From assembly GCA_963698275.1 (NCBI GenBank), contig CAVOQE010000001.1, forward strand, positions 1,364,001-1,428,000: a DNA stretch of 64,000 bases, read 5' to 3'. Below the pieces are notes generated by a model that ran no database searches, was not told where the DNA came from, and worked only from the letters and a program-made list of their open reading frames with translations. How positions within the stretch are numbered: the first letter of the stretch is position 1; each line of letters begins with the position of its first letter. The DNA comes from Anderseniella sp963698275. GTDB taxonomy: Bacteria > Pseudomonadota > Alphaproteobacteria > Rhizobiales > Aestuariivirgaceae. The position numbers and the translations under genes are program-made. Positions 51,474 to 60,072 of this stretch are shown one piece after another.

Positions 51474-53600
51474 TCAGCCGGCTGACAGCAGCCGAATGGC
51501 ATCATCGCGTTCAAACAGATACAAAAGGATACGCAAGGCGTCTGATCTCTTGCCGCTCAGGTGCGGGTCGGTTTCCAGGATGAGTTTTGCGTCGTCGCGG
51601 GCGGCCTGCAACAGTTCGCCATGCTGGCCAAGATCAGCCAGCCTGAAACTGGCGATACCTGACTGCCGGGTTCCGAGAACTTCACCAGAGCCGCGCAGTT
51701 TCAGGTCTTCTTCGGCAATGATGAAACCGTCTTCGGTCTCGCGCATGGTTTTCAGGCGCGCGGCGGCGGTTTCACCAAGCACGCCGTCGTAGATCAACAC
51801 ACAACTTGAGGCATCCGAGCCGCGCCCGACACGGCCGCGAAGCTGATGCAGTTGGGCCAGCCCGAAACGCTCGGCGTTCTCGATGATCATGATCGAGGCT
51901 TCCGGCACATCGACGCCAACTTCGATCACGGTGGTGGACACAAGAACAGACAGTTCACCGGCCTTGAAGCGGGCCATCACGGCGTCCTTTTCGGCACCCT
52001 TCATCCGACCATGCACCAGGCCGACCTGATCCCCGAACCGGGCTTGCAAGCTGGCGAAACGGGCTTCGGCGGCTGTCTTGTCGATAAAGTCGCTTTCCTC
52101 AACCAGCGGACATACCCAGTAGGCCCGCTTGCCCTGGGAAACGGCCCGTGCCAGGCCGTCCACAATCTGCTCGAGTTTGTCCACTGGCATCACACGTGTA
52201 TCAATCGGCTTGCGGCCGGCAGGCTTGCCGGTCAACCGGGTTATGTCCATGTCGCCGTATGCGGTCAACGCCAGCGTACGCGGAATTGGGGTGGCGGTCA
52301 TGACCAACAGGTCGCTGGGACGTTTGGATTTCGATTGCAGGGCAAGGCGCTGATGCACGCCGAAACGGTGTTGTTCGTCAATGATGACGAGGCCCAGGTC
52401 TGCAAAACCGACACCTTCCTGAAACAAGGCGTGGGTGCCGATAAGGATATGGATGTCTCCGGATGCGAGATCGTCGAGCAATTGCTGGCGCACCGAGCCC
52501 TTTTCCCGGCCGGTCAAAACCGCCGCCCTCAGGCCAGCCGCCCGGGCCAGGGGTTCAATGCTGGCGATATGCTGGCGCGCCAGGATGTCGGTTGGCACCA
52601 TCAGGGCGGACTGGGTGCCGGCTTCGGCGGCGGTTGCCATGGCCAGCAGGCCGACAATTGTCTTGCCTGAGCCAACGTCACCTTGCAGCAGCCGCAGCAT
52701 GCGATCGGGCGACGCCATGTCGGCAAGAATTTCTGAAACAGCGAGTTCCTGGCTGATGGTGAGCGAGAATGGCAGGGCGTCGATGATGTTTTGCCGTGCC
52801 TTGCCGTCGCCCCTTAATGTCCTGCCGGAAGCACGTTTCATGTGACGGCGCACCAGCGACAATGCCAGCTGGTTTGCCAGAAGCTCGTCATAGGCAAGGC
52901 GTTGACGTGCCGGGCTCGCAGGCTCCAGGTCAGTCGTGTCTTGCGGATTGTGCAGGGTTTCCAGGGCTGCCTGAAACTCAGGCAGCTTGCGGGCTGCCAA
53001 CCATGCTGCATCCTGCCATTCCGGCAATCGGGGAATCTCAGCCAAAGTCTGCCGGATCGCCTTGCCGAGGACCTTGCCTGATACACCTGCGCTCAACGGG
53101 TAAACGGGTTCAAGCAACGGCATTTCGGAAAACTGTTCGGCTGTCAGAACATGGTCGGGATGAACAATCTGCGGTGAGCCGTCATACCATTCGATCTTGC
53201 CGGAGATGAACCGGGTCTCGCCTTCCGGCAGGGTTCGCTCGAGATAGGGGCCATGCGAATGGAAGAACACCAGCGGCAGCGAGCCGGTTTCGTCGAAGAC
53301 GTCGACACGGTAAGGCACCCGCTTGTTGTGTCGCGGCGGCGCCTTGTGCTGTCCTACCTGGGCCTCGATGGTGATGATGCCGGTTTGAGGCAGATTGTCG
53401 ATGGTGGGGCGGTTGCGCCGGTCAATCACGCCAACCGGCAAATGGAACAACAGATCGACAAGCCGGGCAGGCAAGTCAGCGGCACCGGGTTCGCCGCTTT
53501 GAGGACGCAGCAACCCGGCCAGGGTCTTTTCAACCTTCGCACCGATGCCTTTCAGTGCGCTGGCAGAAGCAAAATACCTGTTCAGGATTTCCGGTCGCAT
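51474..53600 (-). CDS. recG: ATP-dependent DNA helicase RecG
   Basis: The product has 708 residues. N-terminal wedge/OB domain, then superfamily-2 helicase motifs: G-D-V-G-S-G-K-T (I), D-E-Q-H (II), T-A-T-P-I-P-R-T (III), and the TRG-like G-R-V-G-R-G-S-D motif VI region. RecG remodels stalled forks and branched DNA. Start ATG 53600 gives the expected N-terminus, with only 6 bp before the inverted-repeat element begins, so the usual upstream region has been displaced. Confidence 0.95.
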   Translation of the reverse strand: MRPEILNRYFASASALKGIGAKVEKTLAGLLRPQSGEPGAADLPARLVDLLFHLPVGVIDRRNRPTIDNLPQTGIITIEAQVGQHKAPPRHNKRVPYRVDVFDETGSLPLVFFHSHGPYLERTLPEGETRFISGKIEWYDGSPQIVHPDHVLTAEQFSEMPLLEPVYPLSAGVSGKVLGKAIRQTLAEIPRLPEWQDAAWLAARKLPEFQAALETLHNPQDTTDLEPASPARQRLAYDELLANQLALSLVRRHMKRASGRTLRGDGKARQNIIDALPFSLTISQELAVSEILADMASPDRMLRLLQGDVGSGKTIVGLLAMATAAEAGTQSALMVPTDILARQHIASIEPLARAAGLRAAVLTGREKGSVRQQLLDDLASGDIHILIGTHALFQEGVGFADLGLVIIDEQHRFGVHQRLALQSKSKRPSDLLVMTATPIPRTLALTAYGDMDITRLTGKPAGRKPIDTRVMPVDKLEQIVDGLARAVSQGKRAYWVCPLVEESDFIDKTAAEARFASLQARFGDQVGLVHGRMKGAEKDAVMARFKAGELSVLVSTTVIEVGVDVPEASIMIIENAERFGLAQLHQLRGRVGRGSDASSCVLIYDGVLGETAAARLKTMRETEDGFIIAEEDLKLRGSGEVLGTRQSGIASFRLADLGQHGELLQAARDDAKLILETDPHLSGKRSDALRILLYLFERDDAIRLLSAG

Positions 53601-53606
53601 GGTTGC

Positions 53607-53877
53607 CTAGGGTCAGGACTCGTTGATCTCATCCATTCTGCGGGAGGATATTTTGCCTCTGACAAGGCGAAAGGTCGCAGGAAACCGTCCGGTTTTCAAG
53701 ACCTTGCAACGATGTCAGGGGCAAAATAGACCCCGCCCTTCGGGTTTGAAAGAAAACACCCGCCTGAAGTCGAAAAATGCGCGACAAGGCACAAAGCCTT
53801 GCCCTGCGCTTTTTCACCCTCATTCGAATGTTTTCTTCCAAACAGAATTGCATGAGATCAATGAGACCTGACCCTAG
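53607..53877. mobile_element. MITE-like element (271 bp) with terminal inverted repeats and two internal hairpins
   Basis: The ends (53607-53632 and 53852-53877) are 26-bp inverted repeats with 24 matches, beginning CTAGGGTCAGG; similarity extends a few more bases inward. Inside are a long hairpin (53649-53728, arms TATTTTGCCTCTGACA and TGTCAGGGGCAAAATA) and a second (53772-53815). There is no transposase frame. It looks like a non-autonomous insertion between recG and sdhE. The CTAG at both outer ends may be the target duplication. Confidence 0.65.
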
Positions 53878-54007
53878 TTTTTCGGTTGAATTGTCAGGAC
53901 AGTCGTCTTGCCCGGTTGCGTTTCATGTGCGGTTCTTTCATAAACCGCCGGGCACAACATTTCCAACCTCTACATGCCGTTCATTCCATTTCCATGAGAC
54001 ACAAGCT

Positions 54008-54292
54008 GTGACTGCAACTGACGAAAACCGGCGAAAACGCATTGTCTGGCGGGCTTGCCATCGCGGCATCAAGGAGATGGACATTGTAGTGGGGACATTT
54101 GTGCAGGGAAGGATTGCGCAGTCTGACGCGGCAGAGTTGCAGGAACTGGAACGGATTATTGAAATCCCGGACCAGGATCTGCTGGCGTGGCTGACCGGAG
54201 CGCAGCCGGTGCCCGACGATCAAAAGTCTGCATTGCTGCAGGAGATGCTCTCCGCTCGGTTTGACGAAACGTTTTTCGGAAACCCGGAATGA
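54008..54292 (+). CDS. sdhE: Succinate dehydrogenase assembly factor 2 (SdhE-like)
   Basis: The product has 94 residues from GTG 54008, the only start that gives the usual length. R-R-K-R-I-V-W-R-A-C-H-R-G-I-K-E-M-D is the conserved N-terminal signature containing the R-G-x2-E motif that binds the flavoprotein SdhA. It promotes covalent flavinylation. Overlaps mfd by 4 bp (ATGA). The 5' region lies next to the insertion element, so its promoter may be affected. Confidence 0.9.
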   Translation: MTATDENRRKRIVWRACHRGIKEMDIVVGTFVQGRIAQSDAAELQELERIIEIPDQDLLAWLTGAQPVPDDQKSALLQEMLSARFDETFFGNPE

Positions 54293-57200
54293 AGCCGGTC
54301 GAACTCAAGAGCGCCATTGCCTCTCCCGGCAAAGTGATCGTATCCGGAGCGCCTGAAGGGATCGACGGCAAGGTGGCAGGTGAAATTGCCCGGTTGGCCG
54401 AAGACCGTCTTGTCGTGCACGTGGCACGTGATGATCAGCGCGCATCCATGATCGCAGAGGCGATTTCCTTCTTTGCGCCTGATGTAAACATTATCCAGTT
54501 TCCGGCCTGGGACTGTCTGCCTTATGACCGGGTATCGCCGGTTGCTGACATTCTGGCCCGGCGCATGAGTGCGCTGACACAACTGGCCGCGGGCAAGATT
54601 GATAAACCGGCGGTTCTTCTCACGACTGCCAATGCCATCGTTCAGAAAGTACCGCCCCGCGATATCATAAGGTCAGCCAGTTTCGAGGCACAACCGGGCA
54701 ACCGGGTCGATACAAAAGAGCTTCAGGAATACCTGGCAATCAACGGATTTTCCCGCACCGGTACGGTTGTCGATCCCGGTGACTTCGCCATCAGAGGCGG
54801 GATCATCGATATTTATCCGCCAGGCAGCGAAGAGCCGGTCAGGCTTGATTTCTTCGGCGACACGCTGGAGTCCATCCGCAGCTTTGATGCGCAGTCGCAA
54901 CGCACAACAGGTCAGTTGCATAGCCTCAAACTGGATGCGGCAAGCGAAATCCTGCTGAATGCCGACACCATTGCCCAGTTTCGTACCTCCTACACGGCAC
55001 AGTTCTCCGGCACCGGCATGAATGATGCTGTCTATGAAGCGGTGTCTGCCGGCAGGCGCTATCAGGGCGTGGAACACTGGCTGGCGCTGTTTTATGAAAA
55101 GCTGGAAACGGTGCTGGACTATGCAGGTAACTGCGTTCTGACCATGGACCATCTGGCTGATGAATCGATTGAAGCCCGAAATACCCAGATTGATGAATAC
55201 TATCAGGCCCGCATAGAAGCCCTCAACAAGGATACATTTGGCGCGCCTGTCTACAAGCCATTGCCGCCTGAAAAAATGTTCCTTGCCGGTGAGGCATGGT
55301 CTGATCTTGCCGCACAGTATCCGGTGATAGCGCTGACACCGTTTGAAGCACCGGACACTTCAACCTTGCGGGTGATTTCGGCCCACGGGCGGCAGGGCCG
55401 CAGTTTTGCCGCTGAACGCGCCGAAGCCGGACGCAATGTCTATGACGCGGTGGTCGATCACGTCCGGGCACAACAGAAATCCGGCAAGCGGGTACTGCTG
55501 GCTGCCTGGACCGAAGGGTCGCGTGACCGGCTGCTGGGCATCCTGAAAGATCATGACCTCGGTCTGGTCGTGCCGGCGAAAGATGGTCCGGAAGCGCTCA
55601 AACGCTCAAAGGACATGGTTTCCCTTGTCGTGCTTGGACTGGAAACCGGTTTTGAGACTGATGATCTGGCGGTTATCGCAGAGCAGGACATTCTCGGCGA
55701 CCGGTTGGTGCGCCGTGGTAAACGCCAGAAGAAAGCCAGTGACTTCATCTCGGAACTGGCGTCACTCAACGCTGGAGACCTGGTTGTCCATGTGGATCAT
55801 GGTATTGGCCGTTTCGAGGGCCTGAAGGTCATCGACGTGCAAGGTGCGCCGCATGACTGCCTGTTCCTGCAATATCATGGCGGTGACCGGCTGTTCCTGC
55901 CGGTGGAAAACATTGAACTGTTGTCGCGCTATGGCTCGGATGAGGCGGGGGTCAATCTCGACAAGCTGGGCGGCGTGGCGTGGCAGGCGCGCAAGGCACG
56001 GCTCAAGGAACGTGTCCGGGAAATTGCCAGCCAGCTTATCAAGACAGCCGCCCAGCGCGAATTGCGCGATGGCGAGGTCCTGAGCCTGCCGGACGGGATT
56101 TATGACGAGTTCGCTTCCCGGTTCCCCTATGAGGAAACCGAGGATCAGCTGACCGCCATAGACGCTGTGGTTTCCGACCTGGCGCGTGGCCGCCCGATGG
56201 ACCGGCTGATCTGCGGGGATGTGGGATTTGGCAAGACGGAAGTGGCGTTGCGCTCGGCCTTCATTGCGGTCATGGCCGGCAAGCAGGTCGCGGTCGTGGT
56301 GCCGACAACCTTGCTGGCACGCCAGCACTACGCAACATTTGTCGAACGTTTCAAGGGCTTGCCGGTCAGAGTTGCCCAGGCGTCCCGGCTGGTGAGCCGC
56401 AAGGATGTCAATGAAGCCAAGAAGGGGATTTCCGACGGCACCGTCGACATCATGATCGGGACCCACGCCTTGCTGGCCGAAGACGTCAAGTTCCGTGATC
56501 TCGGCCTGCTGATCATCGACGAAGAGCAGCACTTTGGCGTCAAGCACAAGGAAAAGCTGAAGGAAATGCGCGCCGACGTGCATGTGCTCACGCTGACCGC
56601 TACTCCCATTCCGCGGACCCTGCAACTGGCACTGTCCGGGGTGCGCGAGCTTTCGCTGATTACCACACCGCCGCTGGACCGGCTGGCGGTCAGGACATAC
56701 ATCTCGCCGTTCGACCCGGTCATTATTCGCGAAACCCTGTTGCGCGAACTGTATCGCGGTGGCCAGAGCTTCTATGTGGTGCCGCGGATTTCCGACCTGT
56801 CCGTGGTTGCCGACTTCCTCAAGGCGCAAGTGCCTGAGGTCAAGTTCGCGATCGCAAACGGCCGCATGGCGCCCACCGAGCTGGATGACATCATGACCGG
56901 GTTCTATGACCGGAAATATGACGTGCTGCTGGCCACGACGATTATTGAATCCGGCCTCGACATACCGACAGCCAACACCTTGATCGTGCACCGGGCCGAC
57001 ATGTTTGGCCTGGCGCAGCTTTACCAGATCAGGGGCAGGGTGGGGCGCTCCAAGCAACGCGCCTATGCGCTGTTTACCGTTCCTGCCAACAAGACACTCA
57101 CCGCGCCTGCGGAGAAGCGCCTTAAGGTCCTGCAGTCGCTCGACTCGCTCGGCGCGGGCTTTACCCTGGCCAGTCATGACCTGGATATCCGCGGCGGCGG

Positions 57201-57783
57201 CAACCTTTTGGGTGAAGAACAGTCCGGCCACATCAAGGAAGTCGGGTTCGAATTGTATCAGCACATGCTGGAAGAAGCCGTTGCGTCCCTGCGGTCCGGT
57301 GAGCTGGATGTTGAGGCCGACGGCCAGTGGTCTCCGCAAATCAATGTCGGAACGTCTGTCCTGCTGCCCGAGAGTTTCATCCCTGATCTGCAGGTTCGCC
57401 TTGGGGTCTACCGGCGGATGGCGGATTTACCGACACAGGATGAACTGGATGGCTTTGCAGCGGAACTCCAGGACAGGTTCGGCCGCCTGCCGGAAGAGGT
57501 CGAGCATCTGATCGATATCGTGTCGGTCAAGCTTTTGTGCCGCACGGCCAATGTCTCGAATATTGATGCCGGACCCAAAGGCGCCGTGTTCACGTTCCGG
57601 GACGGGAAGTTCCCCAATCCGGAGGCGTTGGTGCAGTGGATCAATGACCAGGGCAGCCGTGCCAAGATACGGCCGGACATGAAACTGGTGATCAAAAGGA
57701 CCTGGGAGACACCTGCCGACCGGCTGGCCGGGACACGCCAGTTGATGCAGACACTGGTTAAACTGGCGCAACCGGAAAGCTAG
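54289..57783 (+). CDS. mfd: Transcription-repair coupling factor Mfd
   Basis: The product has 1164 residues. UvrB-like N-terminal modules (1-430), RNA-polymerase interaction domain around 480-560 (D-L-V-V-H-V-D-H-G-I-G-R-F-E-G-L), then RecG-like helicase motifs G-D-V-G-F-G-K-T, D-E-E-Q-H-F-G and the G-R-V-G-R-S-K motif VI, with the TRCF C-terminal domain after 980. It removes stalled polymerase and recruits UvrA. Position after sdhE is typical of Rhizobiales. Confidence 0.95.
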   Translation: MKPVELKSAIASPGKVIVSGAPEGIDGKVAGEIARLAEDRLVVHVARDDQRASMIAEAISFFAPDVNIIQFPAWDCLPYDRVSPVADILARRMSALTQLAAGKIDKPAVLLTTANAIVQKVPPRDIIRSASFEAQPGNRVDTKELQEYLAINGFSRTGTVVDPGDFAIRGGIIDIYPPGSEEPVRLDFFGDTLESIRSFDAQSQRTTGQLHSLKLDAASEILLNADTIAQFRTSYTAQFSGTGMNDAVYEAVSAGRRYQGVEHWLALFYEKLETVLDYAGNCVLTMDHLADESIEARNTQIDEYYQARIEALNKDTFGAPVYKPLPPEKMFLAGEAWSDLAAQYPVIALTPFEAPDTSTLRVISAHGRQGRSFAAERAEAGRNVYDAVVDHVRAQQKSGKRVLLAAWTEGSRDRLLGILKDHDLGLVVPAKDGPEALKRSKDMVSLVVLGLETGFETDDLAVIAEQDILGDRLVRRGKRQKKASDFISELASLNAGDLVVHVDHGIGRFEGLKVIDVQGAPHDCLFLQYHGGDRLFLPVENIELLSRYGSDEAGVNLDKLGGVAWQARKARLKERVREIASQLIKTAAQRELRDGEVLSLPDGIYDEFASRFPYEETEDQLTAIDAVVSDLARGRPMDRLICGDVGFGKTEVALRSAFIAVMAGKQVAVVVPTTLLARQHYATFVERFKGLPVRVAQASRLVSRKDVNEAKKGISDGTVDIMIGTHALLAEDVKFRDLGLLIIDEEQHFGVKHKEKLKEMRADVHVLTLTATPIPRTLQLALSGVRELSLITTPPLDRLAVRTYISPFDPVIIRETLLRELYRGGQSFYVVPRISDLSVVADFLKAQVPEVKFAIANGRMAPTELDDIMTGFYDRKYDVLLATTIIESGLDIPTANTLIVHRADMFGLAQLYQIRGRVGRSKQRAYALFTVPANKTLTAPAEKRLKVLQSLDSLGAGFTLASHDLDIRGGGNLLGEEQSGHIKEVGFELYQHMLEEAVASLRSGELDVEADGQWSPQINVGTSVLLPESFIPDLQVRLGVYRRMADLPTQDELDGFAAELQDRFGRLPEEVEHLIDIVSVKLLCRTANVSNIDAGPKGAVFTFRDGKFPNPEALVQWINDQGSRAKIRPDMKLVIKRTWETPADRLAGTRQLMQTLVKLAQPES

Positions 57784-57854
57784 GCTTGTCCCGAGTGTCT
57801 ACAGCAACGGTGTCTGGATCCTCGGCACAGAGCTGAGGGTGCCCATAGGACGGT

Positions 57855-58529
57855 CTAGGCATTGCCCGCTGGCGCGGAGCGTTCCTTGACCACTTCTACA
57901 ATGGCCTGCGCTATGGCTTCGGGTTCGCGGGCACCCATGACGGCGTATCTGTTGCCGATGATGAAGGCCGGTACACCGGTGACGCCCATTTGCTGTGCCT
58001 GGGATATTTCAGCCCTGGTTTCTTCCAGATCCGCATCACTTTCAAGCAGGCGTTCGACGACAGCTCGTTCAAGGCCTGCTTCAACAGCAGCATCAACCAG
58101 CACCTGTTTGTCGGTCAGGTTGGCACCTTCGATGAAATACAGCTGGAACAGCCGCTCGACAGCGGCGTCCTGCACGCCTTCGGCCATGGCCCAGCGAATG
58201 ATGCGATGTGCATTCAGCGTATTTGGCGAGATGGTGATCTTGTCAAACTCGAACGGAATTTCCTCATCCTTGCCGGCTGCACGTACCGGGCCGTAGACCT
58301 GGGCAGCCTGCTCATCGGAGCCGAACTTGTTGCGCAGGTATTCCTTCCGGTCCATGCCCGTTTCGGGAATGGTGTTATCCAGTTGATATGGGCGCCAGCG
58401 GATATCCACCGGTACGTCGGGAACCATGGCGAGTGCCTTTTCAAGACGGCGCTTGCCAATGTAGCACCACGGGCACATTACGTCCGAGATCACGTCGATC
58501 TCGATTACATCGGCGGGTTCAGTCGTCAT
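57855..58529 (-). CDS. FrnE-like DsbA-family 2-hydroxychromene-isomerase-type oxidoreductase
   Basis: The product has 224 residues from ATG 58529. D-V-M-C19-P-W-C22-Y-I-G-K-R-R-L is the FrnE C-P-W-C motif; a late G-V-T-G-V-P-A-F-I-I-G is the cis-Pro loop. FrnE proteins are cytoplasmic thiol oxidoreductases linked to oxidative stress. The frame upstream is the ligase, which it overlaps by 11 bp, so the two may be coupled. Confidence 0.85.
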   Translation of the reverse strand: MTTEPADVIEIDVISDVMCPWCYIGKRRLEKALAMVPDVPVDIRWRPYQLDNTIPETGMDRKEYLRNKFGSDEQAAQVYGPVRAAGKDEEIPFEFDKITISPNTLNAHRIIRWAMAEGVQDAAVERLFQLYFIEGANLTDKQVLVDAAVEAGLERAVVERLLESDADLEETRAEISQAQQMGVTGVPAFIIGNRYAVMGAREPEAIAQAIVEVVKERSAPAGNA

Positions 58530-60072
58530 TGGCGTGATCCTTGGATTGCTTGAGCAAAGATGACAGGTTTTTTCTGATGATCTTGCCGTTGCCGGATTGC
58601 GGCAACGCCTCAACAAAGAAGACCTGTTTTGGTACCTTGTAGCGCGCCAGGGAGTTCGATGCAAAATCGATCACTTCAGCCGCCGTCAAAGTTTCGTGTT
58701 CACGCATGACCACAAACGCGGTTACCAGTTTCATGCCCGGGTTCAGCTCAACCTCGGTGACACCAGCCTGCTGTATGGCAGGGTGGCGCATTATGGCGAC
58801 CTCAATCTCCAGGGGCGATATGCGGTAGCCGAAGGATGTCATCACATCGTCATTGCGGCCTTCGTACCAGATGTAGCCCTCGTCGTCGAAATGCCCGAGG
58901 TCTCCGCCCACGAACCAGTCGCCACGATACACGGTCTGGTCATCATCGGGACGGTTCCAGTAGCGCAACATCATGCCGGGATCGGAGCGGTGGACGCCGA
59001 TCAGCCCGGTTTCGCCGGCCTGCAATGGTTCTTCATCACCGGAAACCGGCAGAATGCAGACGCTGCGGCCCGGCTGCGGTTTTCCGGGGCTGCCGGGCTT
59101 CGTGGGCACGGTTGGCGAGCTGGAAATGTAGGTGGAGATTTCGCTCATGCCCAATGCTTCGTAAAGCGTGATGCCGGTGGTCTCGAGCCACTCTTTCTGC
59201 AGGCCGGGGAACATAGCCTCTCCTGCCGTCAGGCCATGGCGCAGAGTGCCCACTGTGTCAGGTGACAATCCACCATCGCTGAGCATCTGACGATACAGCG
59301 CCGGTACGGACGCCATGATGGTGGGATTGAGATCGGCGATCAGTTTGAGCCAGATCGAGCGGTCGCGCGGCCCGGTATAGACGATAGAACTTGCGCCATT
59401 GGCCCAGGGGTCAAACAGGGCGGTGCCCAATGTGTAGGTCCAGTTAAAGGCGCCCGTGTGCAGGATGGTGTCTTCAGAAGTTATGCCATACCAGCCCTGG
59501 TACATGGGACGGCGTCCCCATGCGGCGCGTTGCGCATGCAGTACACCTTTCGGCCGACCCGAGGTGCCGGAGGTATACACCATGTAAGCTGGTGTTGTGG
59601 CGGCGGTATCGGCGTACTGGCCGCGTTGCCCGGACTTGAACGCTGCAATGTCGGCCGGGGTGATCAGCCTGCAGCCCACCGGCAGGTCAGGCAGGTCGAG
59701 CAGACCATCGTGGACAATGGCGGCAGCCTGACTGTCAGACAGAATGAACGAGATTTCGTCGACCGACAACATGGACGAGGCTGGTATCGGCACCAGTTCG
59801 GCTGCGTTGGCGGCGAAAAAAACGGCAGCATAGTCAAAGCTGTTGCCCATTCGGATCAGGATCCGGGCACCGCGCTCAAACCCCAGCAGCCGGAACGCAG
59901 AAGCCAGCCGGAGTACAATGTCTTCAATCTCGGCGAAGCTCAGTGTCTGATAGCCGGTGCCATCGGCAATTGTGAGGGCTATCTTGCCGGCATGTTCTCG
60001 CGCGCTTTGTGCGAGACAGTATCGGGTCAGGTTGAATCTTGTCGGCGGCAGTTCCCCGGTGAACCCCGTCAT
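58519..60072 (-). CDS. AMP-forming acyl-CoA synthetase (benzoate-CoA-ligase-like)
   Basis: The product has 517 residues. Adenylation motifs are seen: Y-T-S-G-T-S-G-R-P-K-G (near 168), Y-E-A-L-G-M-S-E, D-V-M-T-S-F-G-Y-R-I-S-P-L-E-I-E and the C-terminal G-K-I-I-R-K. It activates a carboxylate to its CoA thioester. Substrate unknown; aromatic or medium-chain acids are possible. Overlaps the binding-protein gene by 4 bp. Confidence 0.85.
   Translation of the reverse strand: MTGFTGELPPTRFNLTRYCLAQSAREHAGKIALTIADGTGYQTLSFAEIEDIVLRLASAFRLLGFERGARILIRMGNSFDYAAVFFAANAAELVPIPASSMLSVDEISFILSDSQAAAIVHDGLLDLPDLPVGCRLITPADIAAFKSGQRGQYADTAATTPAYMVYTSGTSGRPKGVLHAQRAAWGRRPMYQGWYGITSEDTILHTGAFNWTYTLGTALFDPWANGASSIVYTGPRDRSIWLKLIADLNPTIMASVPALYRQMLSDGGLSPDTVGTLRHGLTAGEAMFPGLQKEWLETTGITLYEALGMSEISTYISSSPTVPTKPGSPGKPQPGRSVCILPVSGDEEPLQAGETGLIGVHRSDPGMMLRYWNRPDDDQTVYRGDWFVGGDLGHFDDEGYIWYEGRNDDVMTSFGYRISPLEIEVAIMRHPAIQQAGVTEVELNPGMKLVTAFVVMREHETLTAAEVIDFASNSLARYKVPKQVFFVEALPQSGNGKIIRKNLSSLLKQSKDHANDD

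Noticed and set aside
55762..57339. A 525-codon minus-strand frame inside mfd
   Set aside because: It lies entirely within mfd, has no start signal and no motif.
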